Source: DATFQE01 sp035264445 (GTDB lineage Bacteria; Actinomycetota; Thermoleophilia; Gaiellales; Gaiellaceae). From it: a DNA stretch of 8,505 nt. Position numbers and translations under genes: made by a program. The stretch is taken from positions 1-8,505 of the forward strand of contig DATFQE010000029.1 of NCBI GenBank assembly GCA_035264445.1, given 5' to 3'. The notes beneath the pieces are model-generated. The model was not told the origin of the DNA and made no database searches. It saw only the letters and a list, made by a program, of their open reading frames with translations. Shown piece by piece: positions 4,660 through 8,505 of the stretch. Position 1 is the stretch's first letter; every line of letters starts with the position of its first letter.

Positions 4660-6035
4660 TGGCCGACTGCTGCAACGAGTTCTCGCGTTCCTCGGTGATT
4701 CGGCGCGCCGCGGCCGAGGCGGGCGCCGGCCTGCCCCCGATCGAGGACGGAATGCCGCTCCCGGCGGGAACCGGCCTCGACAGGCGATCCTTCGTCGCCC
4801 GATCGCTCGGCCTCGCGCTCGCCGTCTACGGCGCCGGCGCGCTCCGCCTCCCGTCCTTCGAGGACGGCATCCTCGAAGCCGCGTCGGCCGCGCCGCCGAC
4901 CTCGCCCGTCCTCGTCTCGATCTTCCTCGACGGCGGCGTCGACACACTGTCGCTGCTTGCTCCCGTCGGCGACCCCGACTACCGCAAGCTGCGTCCGAAG
5001 CTCGCGCTGCCCGACTCGAGCCTGCGTGTCGGCGGCGACGACCGCCTGCGCTGGCACCCGTCCACGGCGGCGTTCAAGACGCTGCACGACGAGGGCAAGC
5101 TCGCCCTCGTCCCGGCCGTCGGCTACCGGGACGCCGACCAGTCGCATTTCACCTCGCGCCACTACTGGGAGGTCGGCGCCACCAACCCGCGTCTGCGCAC
5201 CGGTTGGCTCGGCCGCTACCTCGACCGGGTCGGCTCGCCGGACAACCCGCTCCAGGGCCTCTCGCTCGACGGCGAGCTCGCGCCCTCCCTCGCCACGGGC
5301 CGGGTCCCGGTAGCAGCGCTCCGCGGCGCGGACGAGTACTCGTTCTGGGCGCCGGGCGTCTGGGGCGAGGTCAACGAGAAGATGCTCGACGCGCTCGGCT
5401 CGCTCGGCGCCGCCCGAAAGAGCGGCGACCCCGCCCTCGCGACGGCGGGCGAGGTGGCGTTGCAGTCCGACCGCCTCCGCCGCCAGCTCGCGCCGTTCAA
5501 GCACGGCGGCCTGACCAGCCCCGTCGCCTATCCGAAGCACGAGAGCGACTTCCCGGAGCGGCTCGCGGGCCTGGCGTCGATGCTCGGCGCCGGGCTGCCT
5601 CTGCGCGTCGTCGCGCTCAACGCCTTCGGGATGTACGACACCCACTCCGATCAGGCGGAACAGCTGAGCGAGGCGCTGAAGGTGACGAGCGAGAGCCTGC
5701 TCGCCTTCCAGCGCGACCTCGAGGCCCGCGGGCTCGCCGACCGTGTGCTGACGCTCGTCTGGTCGGAGTTCGGCCGGCGGGCCGAGGAGAACGGCTCCGA
5801 CGGCACCGACCACGGCGCCGCGGGCACCGCGATGGTGGTCGGCTCCCGCGTCCGCGGGGGGCTCGTGGGAGAGCTGCCGGCCCTGGGAAACGGTCTCGAT
5901 CGCGACGGCAACCTCCGCGCCACGCTCGACTACCGGAGCGTCTACTGCTCGCTGCTCGAGCAGTGGCTCGCGACCGACGCCGCTGCCGTGATCCCGAACG
6001 CGCGCGCCTACGCCCGTGTGGGGCTCGTCCGGTGA
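4659..6035 (+). CDS. DUF1501 family protein, Tat-exported
   Basis: A 458-aa DUF1501 protein (PF07394), a relative of the sulfatase/alkaline phosphatase superfamily; no reaction is established for this type. The Tat signal is clear: D41-R42-R43-S44-F45-V46 followed by a hydrophobic stretch (about 48-61) and a possible cleavage region around A-S-A-A (75-78). The n-region is long, about 40 residues, and includes C4-C5. Positions matching the superfamily's metal or catalytic residues are present: D91-G92-G93, Q161-S162-H163-F164, Y326-D327-T328-H329, S369-E370-F371-G372-R373-R374 and D384-H385-G386. It should fold in the cytoplasm, probably with its metal, and be exported folded. ATG 4659 overlaps the DUF1800 stop. 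A much longer open frame extends upstream, but it lies inside the DUF1800 gene and the family N-terminus starts here. The stop overlaps the cupredoxin GTG. Confidence 0.93.
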   Translation: MADCCNEFSRSSVIRRAAAEAGAGLPPIEDGMPLPAGTGLDRRSFVARSLGLALAVYGAGALRLPSFEDGILEAASAAPPTSPVLVSIFLDGGVDTLSLLAPVGDPDYRKLRPKLALPDSSLRVGGDDRLRWHPSTAAFKTLHDEGKLALVPAVGYRDADQSHFTSRHYWEVGATNPRLRTGWLGRYLDRVGSPDNPLQGLSLDGELAPSLATGRVPVAALRGADEYSFWAPGVWGEVNEKMLDALGSLGAARKSGDPALATAGEVALQSDRLRRQLAPFKHGGLTSPVAYPKHESDFPERLAGLASMLGAGLPLRVVALNAFGMYDTHSDQAEQLSEALKVTSESLLAFQRDLEARGLADRVLTLVWSEFGRRAEENGSDGTDHGAAGTAMVVGSRVRGGLVGELPALGNGLDRDGNLRATLDYRSVYCSLLEQWLATDAAAVIPNARAYARVGLVR

Positions 6036-6418
6036 GGCACCTCGTCCTCTTCGTCGCCGCGACGGTCGGGGTGGTCGCCGCCATTGGGCTGATCGTCTGG
6101 GCGTCCCCGGCCGACGGCGGCCGCGGTCCGGCCCGCGTCCAGGTGACGGCGCTCGAGTTCGAATACCGGCTGTCCCGGCTGCGGGTTCGCGAGGGCAAGG
6201 TCCTCGTCGAGCTGGCGAACTTCGGCCAGGACGAGCACGACCTCGCCTTGCGCCGCGTCGGTGGGACACGCGTCTTCTCGCTGCCGAGGACGCTCCCGGG
6301 CGAGCGCCATACGCGCGAGCTCCGCCTCGGTCCAGGTCGCTATCGCCTGTGGTGCCGCGTCGGCAACCACGCGCTGCGCGGGATGTACGCGAGCCTCCGG
6401 GTCACGAAGACGCGCTGA
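6032..6418 (+). CDS. Membrane-anchored cupredoxin (type 1 copper protein)
   Basis: A 128-aa protein with a hydrophobic N-terminal segment (residues 4-24), serving as a membrane anchor or uncleaved signal, then a single cupredoxin domain facing outside. The type 1 copper ligands are all visible in plastocyanin order: H69 in N-F-G-Q-D-E-H-D, then C108-x4-H113-x4-M118 near the C-terminus. Such proteins carry single electrons between redox partners. GTG 6032 overlaps the DUF1501 stop by 4 nt (GTGA), so the cupredoxin is translated from the same mRNA by coupling. A substrate or electron partner for the DUF1800/DUF1501 proteins is a reasonable inference. The 3' end overlaps the convergent serine hydrolase gene by 17 nt. 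The cupredoxin class is well supported; a dedicated oxidase-subunit role is not, because the CuA two-cysteine motif is absent. Confidence 0.88.
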   Translation: MRHLVLFVAATVGVVAAIGLIVWASPADGGRGPARVQVTALEFEYRLSRLRVREGKVLVELANFGQDEHDLALRRVGGTRVFSLPRTLPGERHTRELRLGPGRYRLWCRVGNHALRGMYASLRVTKTR

Positions 6419-7166
6419 GCACGGCGTCCGAGAGGCGCGGCCACGCCTCGAGCGCCCACTCGGCGAACTCGCGGTCGCTGAGGGCCACGCAGGCGACGTC
6501 CGCCTCGGGATCGACCCAGAGGAAGGTGCCGCTGCCGCCGAAGTGCCCGTAGGTGCGGGGCGAATTCCGCGTGCCCGTCCAGTGTGGGCTCTTCGCGTCG
6601 CGGAGCTCGAAGCCGAGGCCCCAGTCGTTCGGGTCGAAGCGGCCGATGCCGGGGATGACGCCGGCGAGGCCGGCGAACTGCACGGTCGTGGCCTCGGCGA
6701 GCGTCTCGGGAGCGATCAACGTCGGCCTCAGCAGCTCGGCTGCGAGCTTCAGGGCATCGCCGAGTGAACCGTGGACGTCGGCGCCGGCCGAGCCACGAAG
6801 CTCGGCGCCGGCGCCGAGCGGACGGAAGACCGCTTCGCGTAGGTAGTCGGCGAACGGCATCTCCGCTGCCGCCTCGATATGCGCCGCGAGCTGCTCGAAG
6901 CCGGTGTTCGAGTAGATGCGGCGCTTCCCGGGCTCGGCGATCGGCGCGTTCCCGTCGAACGGCAGCCCGGACGTGTGGGCCAGCAGGTGGCGGACCGTCG
7001 AGCCCGGCGGACCGGCGGGCTCGTCGAGGTCGACGACGCCTTCCTCGGCTGCGACGAGGGTCGCCAGCCCCGTCGCCGGCTTCGTCACGGACGCCCAGCG
7101 GAACTCGTGCCGGGCGTCGCCGTGGGTCGCGCGAACGCCCTCCGGGCCTGCCACCCCGGCGGCCAC
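6402..7166 (-). CDS. Serine hydrolase of the class C beta-lactamase/esterase fold
   Basis: A 254-aa cytoplasmic protein (no signal peptide) of the Beta-lactamase family (PF00144), which includes esterases and D-aminopeptidases as well as beta-lactamases. The catalytic S26-V27-T28-K29 motif, the Y85-S86-N87 motif and the G207-H208-F209-G210-G211-S212-G213 strand, in the place of KTG, are all present in order. It resembles short actinobacterial esterase-like members more than antibiotic-resistance enzymes, and I see no basis for calling it a resistance gene. The start is uncertain. GTG 7166 is the first canonical one, but the frame stays open for 18 more codons to a TAG at 7223, and the extra residues (D-A-L-R-Q-I-D-E-W-G-A-D-H) look like the usual family N-terminus. 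CTG 7208 is a plausible real start. It is divergent from the RidA-like gene and overlaps the cupredoxin gene by 17 nt. Confidence 0.88.
   Translation of the reverse strand: MAAGVAGPEGVRATHGDARHEFRWASVTKPATGLATLVAAEEGVVDLDEPAGPPGSTVRHLLAHTSGLPFDGNAPIAEPGKRRIYSNTGFEQLAAHIEAAAEMPFADYLREAVFRPLGAGAELRGSAGADVHGSLGDALKLAAELLRPTLIAPETLAEATTVQFAGLAGVIPGIGRFDPNDWGLGFELRDAKSPHWTGTRNSPRTYGHFGGSGTFLWVDPEADVACVALSDREFAEWALEAWPRLSDAVLSASS
6780..6815 (-). repeat. Strong inverted repeat inside the serine hydrolase gene
   Basis: Left arm GGCGCCGGC plus CGAGC (6780-6793), loop CACGAA, right arm GCTCG, two unpaired bases, then GCCGGCGCC (to 6815): 14 base pairs with a 2-nt bulge. It encodes a Gly/Ala-rich stretch of the hydrolase (around residues 118-129). 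It would form a very stable mRNA hairpin, but GC-rich Gly/Ala codons can produce this by chance. Confidence 0.4.
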
Positions 7167-7216
7167 GTGGTCGGCGCCCCACTCGTCTATCTGTCGCAGG
7201 GCGTCCAGAGCGGCGC

Positions 7217-7223
7217 GATACTA
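7217..7223. promoter_or_regulatory. Candidate shared -10 patch between serine hydrolase and RidA-like gene
   Basis: On the plus strand GATACT (7217-7222, 4 of 6 to TATAAT) is followed by exactly 6 nt and then GTG 7229. On the minus strand the same patch reads TAGTAT (7223 to 7218, 4 of 6), predicting transcription from about 7211, 3 nt before the CTG at 7208 in the hydrolase frame. No good -35 is visible on either strand. Both elements are seen directly; promoter activity is inferred. Confidence 0.42.
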
Positions 7224-7228
7224 GCCGC

Positions 7229-7618
7229 GTGGAGCGCCGCCGCATCGCCGGCCACGCGCCGATGGAGCCGGTCGTCGGCTACTCGCGTGCGGTCGTCGCC
7301 GGGCGGCAGGTGTACGTCTCCGGGACGGCGCCGATCCCGGCCGACGGAAGCGACCCGCCCGAGGGCGCGTACGAGCAGGCGCGCCTCTGTCTCGAGATCG
7401 TCCTCGCGGCACTCGAGCGCGCGGGCGCGCGAGCCGAGGACGTGGTGCGCACGCGCATGTACGCGACGGACACGGACACGTTCGACGAGATCGGCCGTGC
7501 GCACGGAGAGGTGTTCGGCGAGATCCGGCCCGCGACAGCGTGGATCGGCGTCAGCCACCTCGCCGACCCGCGCTGGCGTGTCGAGATCGAAGCCGACGCC
7601 GTTCTGGAAGAGACATGA
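7229..7618 (+). CDS. RidA-like (YjgF/YER057c/UK114) family protein
   Basis: A 129-aa protein of the Rid superfamily. RidA members hydrolyse reactive enamine/imine intermediates from PLP enzymes, acting as trimers in the cytoplasm. The start is GTG 7229, giving MERRRIAGHAPMEPVVGYSR, which matches the subfamily's usual N-terminus; starting at ATG 262 nt into this kilobase (7262) would remove the conserved first strand. Further signatures are V-Y-V-S-G-T (28-33), R-T-R-M-Y (74-78) and D-P-R-W-R-V-E-I-E-A (113-122). The arginine needed for imine deaminase activity in E. coli RidA (Arg105) aligns with T103 in P101-A102-T103-A104-W105, so this is a Rid subfamily member probably without that activity. 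The stop overlaps the next ATG (ATGA), coupling it to the carboxylate-amine ligase. Confidence 0.9.
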   Translation: MERRRIAGHAPMEPVVGYSRAVVAGRQVYVSGTAPIPADGSDPPEGAYEQARLCLEIVLAALERAGARAEDVVRTRMYATDTDTFDEIGRAHGEVFGEIRPATAWIGVSHLADPRWRVEIEADAVLEET

Positions 7619-8505
7619 AGCAGATCTACCCCGCCTCGATCACCGGCAAGGGCTTCGCCGCCGGCGGCAGCGTGCTCGACCACAAGTTCGGGTCGGGCGA
7701 CCCGTACACGCTCGGAGTCGAGGAGGAGTACATGCTCCTCGACGGCGAGACGTTCGACCTCGTCCAGCACATCGACATCGTGCTCGCGGCCGCCGTCGGG
7801 CACGAGCTCGAGACGCGCATCAACCCCGAGCTGATGCAGTCGACGCTCGAGATCGCGACGCCGATCTGCCGGAACGCGGGTGACGTCGACACGTGGCTGC
7901 GCAAGCTGCGCTCGTACGTCTGCGAGCTCGCGCACGAGAAGCGCCTGCGCGTCGGCTCGGCCGGGACGCACCCGTTCAGCCTCTTCGAGCGGCAGCGGAT
8001 CACCGCGCGCGACCGCTACCGCAACCTCGTCGACCAGATGCAGTACGTCGCCCGGCGCGAGCTGATTTTCGGCCTCCACGTCCACATCGCCGTCGACGAG
8101 CCCGAGAAGGCGATCCACGTGATGAACGGGCTCGCGCTCGACATCCCCGTCCTGCTCGGGCTCTCCGGAAGCTCGCCGTTCTGGCGCGGCGAACCGACGG
8201 GGTTCAACTCGATCCGCCAGATGGTCTTTGCCGCGTTTCCGCGCTCGGGGATGCCGCCGGGCTTCCGGGACTACGCCGAGTACGCCGAGGTCGTCGGCCA
8301 GCTCGAGAAGACGGGCTGCATCGCCGACTACACGCACATCTGGTGGGACGTCCGGCCCCATCCCAAGTGGGGCACGGTCGAGGTGCGGATCTGCGATGCG
8401 GTCACGCGGGTGGAGGACGCCGTCGCGCTCTCGGCCTACTGCCAGTCGCTCGTGAAGCTCTACTCGGAGCGGTTCGAGCGCGGTGAGGAGATCCCGATCG
8501 TCCAC
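7615..8505 (+). CDS. ybdK: YbdK-type carboxylate-amine ligase (GCS2 family), 3' truncated by window
   Basis: Members of the glutamate-cysteine ligase family 2 (PF04107) are ATP-dependent carboxylate-amine ligases; E. coli YbdK has weak gamma-glutamyl-cysteine ligase activity and the true substrate is usually unknown. The 297 codons visible cover most of a protein of about 370 aa. The signature L33-G34-V35-E36-E37-E38-Y39 near the start carries metal-binding glutamates. Others are T75? region Q-S-T-L-E-I-A-T-P (75-83), G117-T118-H119-P120, L154-H155-V156-H157 and W-W-D-V-R-P-H-P followed by G253-T254-V255-E256-V257-R258 near the visible end. ATG 7615 overlaps the RidA-like stop by 4 nt; no strong Shine-Dalgarno is present, so coupled translation is likely. 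Glutathione synthesis should not be assumed, because actinobacteria usually make mycothiol or other thiols. Confidence 0.9.
   Translation, partial: MKQIYPASITGKGFAAGGSVLDHKFGSGDPYTLGVEEEYMLLDGETFDLVQHIDIVLAAAVGHELETRINPELMQSTLEIATPICRNAGDVDTWLRKLRSYVCELAHEKRLRVGSAGTHPFSLFERQRITARDRYRNLVDQMQYVARRELIFGLHVHIAVDEPEKAIHVMNGLALDIPVLLGLSGSSPFWRGEPTGFNSIRQMVFAAFPRSGMPPGFRDYAEYAEVVGQLEKTGCIADYTHIWWDVRPHPKWGTVEVRICDAVTRVEDAVALSAYCQSLVKLYSERFERGEEIPIVH

Noticed and set aside
4620..6269. 549-codon minus-strand open frame opposite DUF1501
   Set aside because: It is a shadow of the DUF1501 gene; the translation is arginine-rich without motifs.
6402..7166. Beta-lactam resistance gene
   Set aside because: SxxK and YxN motifs are shared with esterases and peptidases. 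The protein lacks a signal peptide and resembles short esterase-like members.
1..8505. CRISPR array, tRNA, rRNA, insertion sequence or prophage
   Set aside because: I found no regularly spaced repeats, no tRNA-like cloverleaf, no transposase and no terminal inverted repeats on either strand by reading.

Overview
The window is about 70% GC, gene-dense and read on both strands, with many GTG starts and few Shine-Dalgarno sites. The DUF1800/DUF1501 pair, the RidA and serine hydrolase subfamilies and apparently leaderless start codons all suggest a high-GC actinobacterium. Class Thermoleophilia (Solirubrobacterales/Gaiellales type) is my best guess, made from protein family resemblance rather than a search. 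I see no phage genes, insertion sequences, CRISPR, tRNA or rRNA; this looks like ordinary chromosome.

Layout. 1-173 (-): N-terminus of an isoleucyl-tRNA synthetase-type class I enzyme. 281-604 (+): thioredoxin. 605-738: intergenic, with a strong UUCG-loop hairpin. 739-1539 (+): diacylglycerol kinase-catalytic-domain lipid kinase, converging on and overlapping 1510-2022 (-), a zinc-ribbon Nudix hydrolase. 2042-6418 (+): a tight six-gene run of a 38-aa acidic microprotein, a stand-alone cyclic-nucleotide-binding domain, a SAM methyltransferase, DUF1800, a Tat-exported DUF1501 protein and a membrane-anchored cupredoxin. 6402-7166 (-): beta-lactamase-fold serine hydrolase, again overlapping its convergent neighbour. 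7229-7618 (+): RidA-like protein, overlapping by 4 nt the start of a YbdK-type carboxylate-amine ligase (7615 to the window end).

How the genes work together. DUF1800, DUF1501 and the cupredoxin are stitched by 1-nt and 4-nt overlaps and two of the three carry export or anchor signals, so they probably form an extracytoplasmic module with a copper electron carrier; its chemistry is unknown. The acidic microprotein, cNMP-binding protein and methyltransferase lie immediately upstream and may be cotranscribed. The thioredoxin, Nudix, RidA-like and YbdK genes are compatible with redox or metabolite-damage housekeeping, but only the last two are arranged as an operon.

The most interesting non-coding signal is a repeated start architecture. 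Four genes (starts at 173, 739, 2042 and 7229) each have a -10-like hexamer with A at position 2 and T at position 6, exactly 6 nt before the start codon. This is what leaderless mRNAs would require. At two divergent pairs the -10 elements of the two strands overlap in one AT-containing patch, suggesting bidirectional promoters.
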